A stretch of 64,000 nucleotides of DNA from Aquanectria penicillioides (taxonomy: Eukaryota > Ascomycota > Sordariomycetes > Hypocreales > Nectriaceae). How positions within the stretch are numbered: position 1 is the first letter of the stretch; the number at the start of each line of letters is the position of its first letter. The stretch is from positions 2,232,001 to 2,296,000 of the forward strand of contig PYIU01000006.1 of the NCBI GenBank assembly GCA_003415625.1, read 5' to 3'. The position numbers and the translations under genes are program-made. Below are positions 34,356 to 45,221 of this stretch, piece after piece. The notes below the pieces were generated by a model. It saw nothing but the letters and a program-made list of their open reading frames with translations, did not search any database and was not told the origin of the DNA.

Positions 34356-36568
34356 TCATTGGATTATGAAGTTGTCGCCATCGTCGTCCGAGTCGCCCTC
34401 GACCTCGTCCTCCGCATCAATCAGGGCCATCTGCACGAATCGACGCACCCACGCCTCCTGCGCTGGGTCAAGACCCGCCCCATTGTTGTTGTGCCCCTGG
34501 TTCTGTGGCTGCTGCTGCTGCTGTTGCTGCTGTTGCTGCTGTTGCTGCCGCTGATTCTGACGTTGTCGATTGGCGACACCTCCGCCGCCGCCGCCACCGC
34601 CACCACCACCACCACCTCGACCACCGCCTCCTCCTCTCCCTCGAGCCCCGGCTGCTGCTGCTGCCGCCGCTGCTGCTCCTGCTGCTCCTCCTCCTCCGCC
34701 TCCTCTACCACCTCCTCTAGCGCCACGCCCACGTCCTTGATTTCCCCGGTGTGGTCCATGGCCACGGGCTGCGGGCTGAGGCGCGTCTGGTGCTGCCGGA
34801 GGAACCGGTCGGTTGCCGTTGCGGCCGTCTCGGGGTTGGTTGTCAACAAGTCGGAGAACTAGGGGCGCCTCACGAGCAACAGCGACAGCTTGGCCTTGAT
34901 CATTGAGCTGCCGATTGTTGACATTATCGTTGTTGATATCATTGTGGTTAGCGTTGTCATCGTCGGCATCACTATCATCAAACGCAAAGTCTACCTCGAT
35001 TTCTGCAGGTTCGGCATGTGGCTGGTTCGCAGCGGGCCCCCGTCCTCCGACGAACCCCAGACCCACGTCGTCGCCGTCACCGCCTTCCAGCTCCCACAGG
35101 CGCATGAAGCATGAAGTGACCTTGCCGTCAGGCTGACTATTATAGTGCCTGTATGGGTTTCCTGGGTCAAGCCAGGCAGAACATAGATAGCAGAAGTGCG
35201 TGTCGCATCGTGAGCAAATCATGTGGTTGCAACCATGAGTCTTCTGGGCCGGGGCATTGCAAGTCGGGCAAGGACTAGTATGAAGCTTGAGATACTCAAT
35301 GGAAGCCTTGTCTTCGTCAGTGAGCTCGCCGTCCTTGTTACGGGGGGCGCAGCTAACGAACTCGCCATGCCATGACTGAAAGCACCGACCACAAAAGGCA
35401 AAGCCGCAATCCTCGCAGACAGCCAGGAGATCAGCAGGGTCAAACTTTTTGACCTTCTTACTAGATTTCTCATTCTCGTTTGCCTCCCCCCCCTGACGCT
35501 CGTCATCAGACTCGGCATCTGAAGCGTCGGCGAAGTCAAGGCCGTCCGGCTTCTTGTGACGCTTAGAACGGGCTGCACCATTGCACCATTGACGGGGACA
35601 GTAGATTGTGTTCTTGTCAGACTCGAGTTCCGTCTTGTACTTGAGAGTGACGTAGCGTTTAACCATGTCCTCAGACAGCCCAATTTGTAAGAGTTCGCTA
35701 GGACTGACGGCGACCTTTGGCTTCTTGGCTTGCTTTGACGGTGCGGCATCTACTTCCTTGCCTTTGGACCGTTCCTTGGCGCAATTGGGAGCCAGACATC
35801 GGACGGTGGCCAGATTCCCTTCGTTGATTGCATCATTATAGAAATCCTGGAGGCATTGGAGGCAGAATATGTGATCACAGTCAAGCATTTTGTGGCACCT
35901 TGTGCCCTTCTTGGGATCTATAAATCACGTTAGCTTCGTGGTTCATCAAGTGGGATCATTTACTCCATTGTCAGAGGTCGTACCTAGACAAACGCCGCAT
36001 TCGAAGGTCTCCTTTTCAAAAGCAGCCTTCTTCGCCTTGATGTCGTAGTCCAGCACAGCCAGTTTGTGCTCCGAGTCGACTTGAAGCGTGCCCTCCGGCG
36101 TGATAGTCCCAAAAACATCTTCGGCAGCTCGCTGGACATGATCGATGTAGGTGAACGCCACCATATCACGACCGATTTCATCCCACAGCCGAGGGCCATC
36201 ATCCTCCAACTTCTTGATTGTCGCTGAAGTCAACCACTGTGGGCTCGCGGAAATGCGAATCTCCGGTGGGGCATCTACAGGGTAGCCGTCTGGGAGACGG
36301 ATGCGCAGGCACAAGGATGGGAGGTGAGAGACATTCAGTGAATCCACCTCGGCTGGACGTTGTCGAGTGAGGGACCGGCAACATTCAGGCCCGGGAGGGT
36401 GTTTGCAGAAGCCGCCGGAAAGGTGACGGTAACTGGAGCGTTCGGCTCAACAGGGACCTCTATCTCGAAGGTAAAGGGGTCTTTTTCATCAGGACGTCGA
36501 ATCTCAGGATAGATTGCCTCGAGGGACCCGAGTTCGACGTGGCGAAGATCATCGGTGTCGTCGGCCAT
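34356..36568 (-). CDS. RWD + RBR (RING-IBR-RING) E3 ubiquitin ligase, one frameshift
   Basis: Exon 36568-35984, with one missing base near 36348, joins exon 35917-34356 over a 66-nt intron, giving about 715 residues. The N-terminal RWD domain reads LGSLEAIYPEIRR, then LPSLCLRIRLPDGYPVDAPP. The RBR follows: RING1 with FECGVCL (the intron), CHKMLDCDHIFCLQCLQDF; the IBR with CPRQWCNGAA and CEDCGFAFCGRCFQSWHG; and RING2 with SPCPTCNAPAQKTHGCNHMIC and THFCYLCSAWL. This is the ITT1/RNF14 layout. The cysteine in GCNHMIC is the expected thioester site. The C-terminus has polyAla, polyGly and polyGln tracts and ends in an acidic tail. RNF14-like ligases act on stalled ribosomes and transcription regulators in other organisms; the fungal role is inferred. 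Confidence 0.9.
34508..34548 (-). repeat. CAG/CAA tract coding polyGln in the RBR ligase
   Basis: About 13 glutamine codons, next to GGN repeats (34570-34640) coding polyGly. It is in frame with the ligase. Confidence 0.9.
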
Positions 36569-37932
36569 TGCGGATGTTGGTGTTGCGACTAGCGGGGCTC
36601 ATTATCCACCGGTAATATCCTCCAAATGGTTGCGATAACGGGGAGTGGGGTGAGGGGGAGGGGATGAGAAGCGGGCGAGAATGAGTTGAAATGCGAGCTG
36701 CGTGTGAGAACTAGAACAGCAAACTCCCAAGTTTCCTTCAATCGCTAGGCCAGAGTTGTCATCGTCGTCGAGATGAGAGCGTAGTTGTAGGCAGAAACAT
36801 GGACAAGGGGAGGCGGGGAGGAGACTCTCATCCGGAACGGGAGGCACAGTTTGATGGAAACAGCGCAGCCACGAGGAGCGACGAGACACGAGGTTAGATA
36901 ATTGCTTCTTCACGAGAGCAATGTAAAAATAAGGCAAAACAAACTCCGTCAAATTGTTTCACGCGCTAGACGGCAGGTCGCTGGCGATGTTTGGCGATAA
37001 ATAATGACTCCCTCACCGTGCCGTGCGTGTGCGGGTGTGTGTGTGTCGATTTGACAGCCTCCCATTTGACGAGGTGGAGTTGACAAATGGATCATGAAGG
37101 ATTTCTCGCCGCTGCATCTCATCGAGATTCGCACAGGGTTTCGGTGGCAACAGCGACCCAGTGACTGGGACTTGGTCATGGCGGAGCCAAGCTTACCTTT
37201 GGGCTGATGACTAACACGGCGAACCTGGACTGTTGGTCATTTTGGGTCTCGACTTGTCTCGGCTTGTCTCGACTTCAATGATCCAAGTAGGGAAGATTGT
37301 GGGGGTTTAAAAGAGGGTTCCTTTTCCATTTTCATATTCCTTTCAAACCCATGCTAGTCATTTTGGCTAGCGCTCAACCATACAGGAGACTTGAGTGAAG
37401 CCATTGCGAGAAGCATCTGGCATCTCATGGTCGTCATGAGCCCTGTGCGCAGGGCTGACAAGACGGGTGCTGAATCAAAGCATTTTTTTTTTCTCCGGAT
37501 GCGTAGTGCGGTACCAAGGCTTCGCCTACAGTCAGCCACACAGCGCCACAGAGAAGCGCCACAGGAGACCAGCAGCGGCAGCAGCATCAGCAGGAGCAGC
37601 CAAGCACGCTAAGCACATGCAGCAGGTACGTCGTCCACTAAGCTACGGCACAGCTCAGCTGCCCGCCAAAGTTGCAACATCATACATACTCGTCCTCGTC
37701 GTCATCATCATCATCATCATCATCATCATCACGACTGACCCTCCTCCTTTCGCGCCGTCCGCCTCGACGAACTCGACGACCTCGGCGACCTCGACGCCCA
37801 CAGTCTCGATTCAGCATTGAGCACGGGTTTGTCTTGTCTCGTCTCGTCTGGTCTCACCTCGCCTCGCAGTCCCTGAAGCATGCGGCGTTGAGACGCAAAC
37901 CGTGGCCACTGCCCGCCAGCCTGCTGCCCATC
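36569..37932. promoter_or_regulatory. divergent upstream region, 1.4 kb
   Basis: This separates the starts of the RBR ligase (-) and dolichyl-diphosphatase (+). It contains a (CAT)n tract at 37699-37731 and short TCTCG repeats around 37250-37275. No coding exon is supported, so promoter content is inferred from orientation only. Confidence 0.45.
37699..37731 (+). repeat. (CAT)n microsatellite
   Basis: About ten CAT repeats about 200 bp upstream of the dolichyl-diphosphatase start. Confidence 0.9.
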
Positions 37933-38730
37933 ATGGACGACACCACGCCCCTTGCCTCGCTCTCTGTCACCCACGTCTTTTATGTATGCGCGATTCTCTC
38001 CCGTTCTGTTCTATTCATCTTCTCTGCCTCCCGGTTGCATGTGCCGCCTTACTAACCCCGTCTGCCTTGCCCAGGACCCCAACGACAAGCTCTCCCTCGT
38101 GTGCGCCTACCTCGCCTGCTCCCCCAAGCACTATGCGTCGTCTACGCCACTCTCGTCCTCTTCACGCGCGAGGCCGAAGTTGCCCTCATGTTCGCCGGCC
38201 AGCTTGCATGTGAGGCTATCAACTTCATCCTCAAGCGGCTGATCAAGGAGGAGCGCCCCCGACAAATCCACGGCAAAGGGTACGGTATGCCCAGCTCCCA
38301 CGCCCAGTTTGTCGCCTTCTGGAGCGTCTCCCTCGCCCTCTTCCTACTCGTCCGCCACCGCCCGCCCAAGGTCCAACGTGGACGCTCAAACAGCCATGTC
38401 CACCGCCCCTGGTCCTTTCTCGAGCGCTTCGCCGTGAGCGTCGTAGGTGCCATTATCGCGGGCGCCACCGCCTGGAGCCGCATTTACCTGAACTACCACA
38501 CCACAAAGCAGGTTCTCGTGGGCTCTGCTGCTGGTGTGATCAGCGCGGTGGGGTGGTTTGGAATCACTAGCATCGTGCGCCAGACAGGCCTCCTGACCTG
38601 GGCCCTCGACACTCCGCTCCTCAGAGCTTTCCGCGTGAGAGACCTCGTGGTAGAGGAGGACATGTGCCAGGCTGGATGGGAGAAGTGGGAAGAGAAGCGG
38701 GCTGAGGCGACGGCTTCAAAGAAGAAGTAG
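37933..38730 (+). CDS. cax4: dolichyl-diphosphatase (CAX4/CWH8), one frameshift
   Basis: Exon 37933-37983 (MDDTTPLASLSVTHVFY) and exon 38075-38730 flank a 91-nt intron. With one base restored the product has about 235 residues. It is a PAP2-superfamily phosphatase: LKRLIKEERPR (phosphatase motif 1), GYGMPSSHAQF (motif 2) and SRIYLNYHTTKQV (motif 3), set among four or five membrane segments. CAX4 removes a phosphate from dolichyl diphosphate in the ER lumen, recycling the N-glycosylation carrier. Exon 2 opens DPNDKLSLVCAYLA in one frame and continues LLPQALCVVYATL in another. No GT is available for an intron, so a base has been lost near 38115-38117. Confidence 0.9.
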
Positions 38731-39202
38731 CCCGAGTTGAAATGCTCGTGTAATATGACATTTCCCCCCCCCCAGTGTACACCACCATCCATCACGTTAT
38801 CGTAGTGCAACCCCTTCCCAGAGGATGACCAACATAGAAACAAGAGGTATGTCCACGAGGCAGGTGCAAATTCGGTGCTTCTAGAAAACCATTATCAAAT
38901 CAAGTGGAAGATATCATAGTCCTCTTGTGAGGCTTGCTATTTCTACCCAAGTCATCTACCTAAACCTATATACCATGTTTGAGCTCCCGTTGCCCAATCC
39001 AGCCTTCTCAAGACAGTTCTGTACTCCCAGTCCATCCATGCCTGCCTCTGTCCTGTAACCCATGTCGTGGGGGATTTCCTTCAAGTCATAAAAATCATAA
39101 ACTCCAGCCCTCGTAAGCCAAAGAAGTCGCAATGTACACCAAACAGAATGCCGCCTACAAAGAGAATATAATAACGCCGTGACTATTTAACGTAATGTGC
39201 AA
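38731..39202. other. convergent 3' region
   Basis: About 470 bp between two convergent stops. It is AT-richer, contains a C-run near 38764, and has no coding exon. Confidence 0.55.
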
Positions 39203-41310
39203 TCAGATCCAGTCCTCCCTAATCACTTCTGGCCCGGTGCGAGAGCCGTGCCGACTGTGTGGTGCTCGCGAGCTCACAGATGGGTTTTTCGACCTGTGAG
39301 AGCTCCTGTGAGAGCTCCTAGAGCCCATACGAGAGTGCTGGGATCTGTGGGCGGGCGGGCTGTAGACGGTTGGGGGGCTATAGACGTCCGGGCTGAGCGT
39401 CACCACTTCGTCCCTGTCCTCATCGTAGCTCTTGCCAGCGGGGACTGGAGGAAGCCGCTTGTTTCGCTGCTCCTCTTCGATCGCCTCTTCGTCTGGAAGA
39501 GTGATCACTGTGATGCCAAGGGGGCTTGGCTTTTTGGAGCTCATCACCACTGGGGTATTCGGGCAACCAAGATCATGGACCTTATTTGGGCCGTCCTGGA
39601 AGGTGGCTGTTGGGGGTGGCATATCGCCGACGTTGGATAGCCGGAGACCGATTTGTACCGTGGCGGATGACACCATCGAGGAGCCTCTTTGACGATGCAT
39701 GTCGATAGGCTCGCGGATGATCGGTGGTGCAAGAAGGCTGTCTATTGGGCCAATTGCAATGTCATCTTGAGGAGGGGGAGGAGCGTAGGTGGAAGTAGGT
39801 AGAATGAAGGTGGATTTGGGTAGAAGGGGAGCCTCCGCAGTGCCCGGAGTAACTGGGGCTTTGTTGTACCAGCTCTTCTTGAAGGCCCTCAAGGTAGACT
39901 TTCTTGACACACGAGCAGGCTCTGGGGACTGGGGGAGGTTTGTGGGTGGGCAGATGATGCCGAGGCTTGGGACGTGAAGGCTCCCTGATGGTGGCGTCTC
40001 AAGGCTTTGCATGAAGTCAAAAGTATCAGGGGTCATAGTCTCGGGGTTGTCTGATCTCCGACGCTGTGACGGAGGAGAGATGGGTTGAGTGATCTGGAGG
40101 CCAAAGTCGAAGCTGCTTGAACCTCCATCCGAGAAGCCCTTCTCAAAGGCCCTTGGTTCAATTCCATCCCAATCATTGGGACCAATTGTAGTTGTTCTGC
40201 TTGATCGAAGGAAGAGGAAGATGCTACCTGTCAGGAGGCCCGAGAGGTTTGCGACAACTGCGGCAACCATGGACGAGTTGAGCGTCTCCTGGCCATCGAC
40301 ATCTCCGAAGGAAACGTTGAAGAAGAAGGGGATGAGGAGTGTCTACCAGTCATTAGCTTTGGGGTAAGGCCAAGGGGAGCGCGTTTAGGAGACACTCACG
40401 TTGGAGACAATTGCAGCAACGAGGAAGTAGACCATGCGAGATGCCTCAATCCTTTCCATAGGGCCGAGGTATGTAGCCTTCATGAGCCTAAAGGAGATGA
40501 TTGCCGTCTCGATGATCAAGAAGACGACAAATGTGACTAGAAGGGCGAAGCATCCTAGCCTATATCGCTGCAAATACCACACTAGACAGGCAAAGCAGAA
40601 ATTAGGCGGCTGCACGGCAAAGGTAGTCAGGAACGTGACCAAGAGGGAAATTCCGACAGCTGTGAGGCAAATAAGCGTGTTCCACCTCCCCCTTGAGGGA
40701 AAGGGGCGTCGCTTCAGGGCTCGCAGTGCAACCTCAAGTCCGAATGCCACCTGAATGAATGGTGTTATAAAGAATGCTATAGGGGGGGTCAGTAAGCGAA
40801 ATAGTTAAGCCATTAGGGTTAGGCGCACCTGGAAACATGAATTGGGAGATTCGAGTGCACCCGAGAATCATCAAGGCCTTGAGCCCCTTGGACTGGGCGA
40901 TTGAGAAGACAATTCCTTGAGCAGTGATTCCGCAGGCGAGCACGAATGGAAAGAGTTCTGACGGGCTGATGAGCTTGAACCAAGACGATCTGTAGAAAAG
41001 AGATATCAGTATTGTGAGAAATGAAGGATGATCGAGTTTTTCCTTACCTGAAGCTCCATTTAGGGTCGATTCTCTTTGAGGTTATCCATGATTGCCCCAA
41101 GATTCCCGCGGCGGTGGCGAATCCGGCGACAGTATTGAAGCACGCAAGGACGATGATAGATGTTCGAACAGATTCGGCGGCGGCGAATTTGAGCTCGTTG
41201 TCCCAGGCAGAAGTAGTGTTGGTCTCGAAGCGAAAGCCATCGGAGCTGCTCCTTGTCCAGAGCTCGTCCGCTCGGGGGGCGACCCAATTGTTGGTGTTCA
41301 TGTTGAGCAT
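39203..41310 (-). CDS. seven-TM fungal membrane protein, unidentified
   Basis: Four exons, 41310-41048, 40989-40829, 40776-40400 and 40342-39203, join in phase to give 646 residues. About seven hydrophobic segments occupy the first 300 residues, including SIIVLACFNTVAGFATAAGI, LFPFVLACGITAQGIVFSI, NTLICLTAVGISLLVTFLTT, LGCFALLVTFVVFLIIETAI, MVYFLVAAIVS and VAAVVANLSGLLTGSIFLFL. The C-terminal 340 residues are cytosolic-looking and disordered, with Pro/Ser motifs and an Arg/Ser/His-rich end (SRSSHRSSHRSKN). The layout resembles fungal GPCR-like or transporter-like orphans, but no diagnostic motif lets me name a family. All introns are 52-58 nt. Confidence 0.75.
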
Positions 41311-43209
41311 TGGTTGGTGATGGAGGGCGAGGAGATTATCGAGGAGATTAATCGTGGGGAATTATGAAAGGCGTCAAGCCGGGGCAGTGCCAGCACTGCG
41401 TTGTTTCTTCTAGACCATCTAACGAGTAGACATATCGCGGTGTCTACTTCGAGAGATGACAGAAGGGATGAAGGAGAAAGAAAGAGAGAATGGAAGAGAG
41501 AGTGTGAGAGAGAATGTGAGTGGCAGAAACAAGAGGGATAGAGTGAGAGGCGGGTTGTTCTGCGGGAAAGGGACTTTACGGAAGGGACGGGTTTGGGCTC
41601 GAGACAAGAGAGGTGACAGCTTCTTGTTGCTATAGGCGCCGGGTAACAGAAGATAAGCGGCCCTGCTGCAGACCAGGCCGTTCGGATCAGGTCGTGTGCA
41701 ATGACAACGCAGAGATGAACAAAAAGGGCAAAGCACGCCAATGCGGGTTACACGCGAGACAGGTGGCTCAAGAAAAGAGAGGACGGAAACAAGAGTAGCT
41801 TTGACAGCAGGAACAAGACTTCACCTGGATGACGATGAGATGCAGAGGGGCGTGGAGATCTAAATGCTTCCGCCGGCACGACACCAAGCCGATCAACTCC
41901 CAAACATGTCGAGAGTGTGCTATGGTATTGGGCCCCGGCTCAACGGCTTTTGGTTGGACATGGGCCATAATGGTGTTTTGCCGTTTTGCGGGTGAGGCCC
42001 CTGGCGCATGCCGGGGCAGAGCGATGATACCCAAGTCTGCAGCCAGCGATCTGGACTAGGAGAGGCACGGCGGACCAGGCCCTTGAGGTAAGTGCCGCAT
42101 CTTGGCCGTCGGGGGTTGCTGGTGGTGGTGGCTCGTGTAGTAGCTGCGGTATGAAGCAGCGTCCAGCGTCCAGGGGTTCAGCGAGATGTCAGATTAGATG
42201 GGCGGCATTGATGATAGCATCGCCAAGTTAAGCTGTGGCTTGCAGAAATTACAATTTTCGCATTATTTGGCTCGCATGAGGTGTGGAGGGCCAGCTGTCA
42301 ATCATGTCGGCGACAGGGCTGCTCAATGGACGCGATGCGTATTCCGCATTCGTAGAGGCTTGGAGTATAGTGTAAAGTGGTTAGCGATGGGCGAGACTGC
42401 AGAGTTCCCCATCTGCCTAGATGCCAATCCGCGGATTGCTCGCTGCGAGCCAATGGAACATTCCAGGACAAGACAAGCCGAAGCAGGGACGCCAAAAAGC
42501 AAGACGTGGGGTCGGCACACGGCCGGCGACAGCGGCTGAAGCATTGCTGGAACAAGGTCGAGTTTCGAGATGTTGGATGGCTGGCTGGTGTAGTTGAGAG
42601 AAGCCTAGGGCGCTAAGCCGCATCGGGTATGGCGGGGCTCCTGACAAGCCGCAACAAGCAGCACTCGCTTCGATGATAAAACAAACCTCGACAGGGGCGC
42701 CAGTGACGTGACTGGATCGCGACCCTCAAGGCTGACTGAAAAAAAGGGTCTGGATGGCAGGCTAAGACGGAACGATGAGATGCCGAAACCACTTGGCCAA
42801 CAGAGACGCTCAAACGTGGCGGGGGGGGAGGCGAAGGCGAGGGGATGTGAGGGGAGAGGAGCCACGGAGGCGACAGGCCTTGCTGCGTTGCTGCTGCTAT
42901 ACTGGTACTACGTCCGTACTCCGTACACCATGTCGCATTACTTTCTCTTCGTCGCTACCACGCGAGCTCCAATGTCTAACGACCCTAACGGCTCTAACGA
43001 CCATGGCGGCCCTGACGGCCCTAACGTCATTGAGGTTATCAGAGCTCCAGTGTGTCCCGTGGTCTTTGCCTTTGCCTCTTTCTCCTTGGCCTGTCCGCGG
43101 ATTCTCAACCAATAGCGGAACCTTATTCCTTCTTAGCCTGTTTCAACGCCAAGCCCGCCCCGTTGCTACGTCTTGATGAGCATAGATCCCACGTTCAGGT
43201 TCACCTGTC
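41311..43209. other. intergenic, 1.9 kb
   Basis: Promoter side of the seven-TM gene (GA-rich near 41450-41530) plus DNA left of the transposon. No exon chain found. A short CTAACG/CCCTAACG-like repetition occurs near 42980-43025. Confidence 0.45.
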
Positions 43210-43211
43210 TA
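43210..43211 (+). repeat. TA target-site duplication, left
   Basis: TA immediately precedes the left inverted repeat of the Fot/pogo element. A second TA sits at 45220-45221. Confidence 0.7.
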
Positions 43212-43234
43212 CAGTCAAGCAGGTCTATAACGAT
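43212..43234 (+). repeat. left terminal inverted repeat
   Basis: Pairs with 45197-45219 (19 of 23 positions). The inner ten positions, CTATAACGAT, are identical at both ends. Confidence 0.8.
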
Positions 43235-43324
43235 AGTGGCGGTACAGAGCAAATCATCGTTACAGTCAGGTTATCGGTAAAGCGGTGTGAACTGTGCCCA
43301 TGTACCTTTTCCACAACTTCCTTA

Positions 43325-44986
43325 TTAATTTGCTATATGACTAGGGATAAGGAACATGTCAAGGGATGACTGTGTTTTTGAGGCCTCAACTAGCTGTTCC
43401 CGTTGTCTCCGGAGCTTCCGTTGATGCCGCCGCAATGACCCAAGGAGCTCGAGGTCGCAGTTTTCTGTGGTTTCCTCATAGCAGATCAATTTTTCAAGAG
43501 CGTCAGACGCATCGTACACTGAAATAAGCGGCGGAAGCAGTCCATCTAAATCATCATCAGGATCGTCATCGTAGACCTCTGAAAATACCTCTGCGATATA
43601 GTCTAATAAGTCTCCTTCCGGCTCATGGAGCTGTTCTTCCTGTGGCTCAATGAAGCTATCCAAAGTCTCCAAAGTGATAATATAGTTTAAATTTATTGTG
43701 GTTTGAATGTGGGCACGTTGTGCCAAGGCACATAAGGCAGCACGGTCTTCATCCCAGTCCTTTGGCCGAGGCAAGGGCCCAGCAAGCTGGCCAAAAAGCT
43801 GTGATTTCCTCCAGCAATTGGCGATAGTTGCAAGCTTGACATCACTCCAGGCTTGAATAATCCAGTGAATAGCTCGAAGCACAGTGATCCTATCAGTTGG
43901 ATTGATCCCTTGGAAGGTTTGATCAATAACGAACTCAAGCCATAGCTTCCGATAGTAGAGCTTAAGATTATTAATGATGCCTTAGTCCAATGGCTGGAAC
44001 AGGGCTGTTGAATTGGGAGGCAAGAACACAATCCATGTATTGCATAACACATCATCATCAATAGCCTCACGCACAGCCTTTTCATGCGCGCTAAAGTTAT
44101 CCATCAAAAGAAGGACCTTCCGGCCGTGCATTTGACTATCAAACCAAAGAAGCCAGTCACGGAAGATAATAGAGGTCATCCACGCCTTCTTATTGTATCG
44201 CCAATAGATCGGAAGGCCGAGAAGATGACGATTCTGACGACCAAAGGCACGAGGGTTCTTAGCCTTTCCAATAACCCATAAAGGCAGCTTGTGTGTTCCC
44301 GTTGCGTTCGCGCACGGCACAATAGAAAGACGCGTTTTATCTGTTTTGACCCCTTTTACAACTGTATTTGCTAGGGTCATTGATGGAGCCTGTCTCCAAT
44401 AGAGGCCGGTCTCATCAACGTTATAGATATCTTCAGATTTGTATGTGTTGATGATGGTTTGGATCGTTTCGAGGTCGGCCGAGAAGTCAAGGGACTGTGC
44501 AGAGGCAAGCTCGCCGTATTTAGGTCGGAACTTATAGGAATACCGGGTCTTAAAGCCATCAAGCCAGCCTCATGAAAAGGGAGGCTTTGGGAGGCCAGTA
44601 AAGTCAGGCATTTTATCCCAAAGGAGGCTGGCTGTATGCTGAATAACCTCGCCTGTTACAGTCAGCCCTTGGTTATTCATTCGGACAAGATACTCATTGA
44701 GGGCTATCTCAAGGAGAGGATTTTCAGCAGCCCGAGCCTTCTTGGTGTTTAAAACAGCCTTGGAAAGGTTGGCTGCATCAAGAAATGCATAGCGCTGGCC
44801 AAGGGACTCAGAAACTGTAGACTGAGATAGCTTCAAGCCTAGCTCGGTCTCTGCCCAAGTGCGCAGTTGGGCTTGACGCCAGGAAGGATGTTGCTGGGCA
44901 GCCTGCCGCAAGAGACTGCGTTGATGATTTGAAATAGCCTGCCTGGCTTGTGGTTGAGGCTTCAAATGGCTGCGTTGAGCTGGCAT
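43325..44986 (-). pseudogene. Fot/pogo transposase with two nonsense codons
   Basis: One continuous frame of 554 codons from ATG at 44986 (MPAQRSHLKPQPQ) to a stop at 43325, interrupted only by TGA at 44572-44570 and TAA at 43984-43982. The N-terminus holds helix-turn-helix/CENP-B-like DNA-binding segments (SWRQAQLRTWAETELGLKLS). The catalytic DDE/D domain shows its acidic residues in YNVDETGLYWR, LLLMDNFSAHE and ALFQPLD. The first stop replaces Trp in the expected FSWGWLDGF; the second replaces Gln in the expected PLDQG. Each is a single C:G to T:A transition, and the second is at a CpA site, as RIP prefers. There are no frameshifts, so inactivation may be recent. Confidence 0.88.
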
Positions 44987-45196
44987 TGTGGTGATGTTGT
45001 AAGGTTGAAGTTGCAAAAAAGGGGCCAATTTTCGGCGCCTTAGGCACCTGCCTATAACGATAGGATCCCTCTTTGGCTGGTGACTAAGCTAGGTACGAGC
45101 CGATATCGTGAGTATCCGGGTTCATCGATATTACATACAAAATTGGCTGTGTTCCAGATTTATATCGGTATAGCCCGGATATCGTTATACTATAGG

Positions 45197-45219
45197 ATCG
45201 TTATAGCTCTGGTTTACTG
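45197..45219 (-). repeat. right terminal inverted repeat
   Basis: Partner of 43212-43234. It is followed directly by TA at 45220-45221. Confidence 0.8.
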
Positions 45220-45221
45220 TA

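Larger units (their letters stand above)
43212..45219 (-). mobile_element. Fot/pogo (Tc1-mariner) DNA transposon, 2008 bp
   Basis: The ends are imperfect inverted repeats. The left end begins CAGTCAAGCAGGTCTATAAC and the right end, reverse-complemented, begins CAGTAAACCAGAGCTATAAC; 19 of the first 23 positions match. Both ends abut TA, the target duplicated by this superfamily. The CAGTCAAG opening is like that of Fot elements. Nearly the whole element is the transposase frame on the minus strand. The terminal repeats and size (about 2 kb) look complete, so only the coding frame is damaged. Confidence 0.85.

Noticed and set aside
43325..45028. transposase start at 45028
   Set aside because: That codon is TTG; the first ATG in frame is at 44986.
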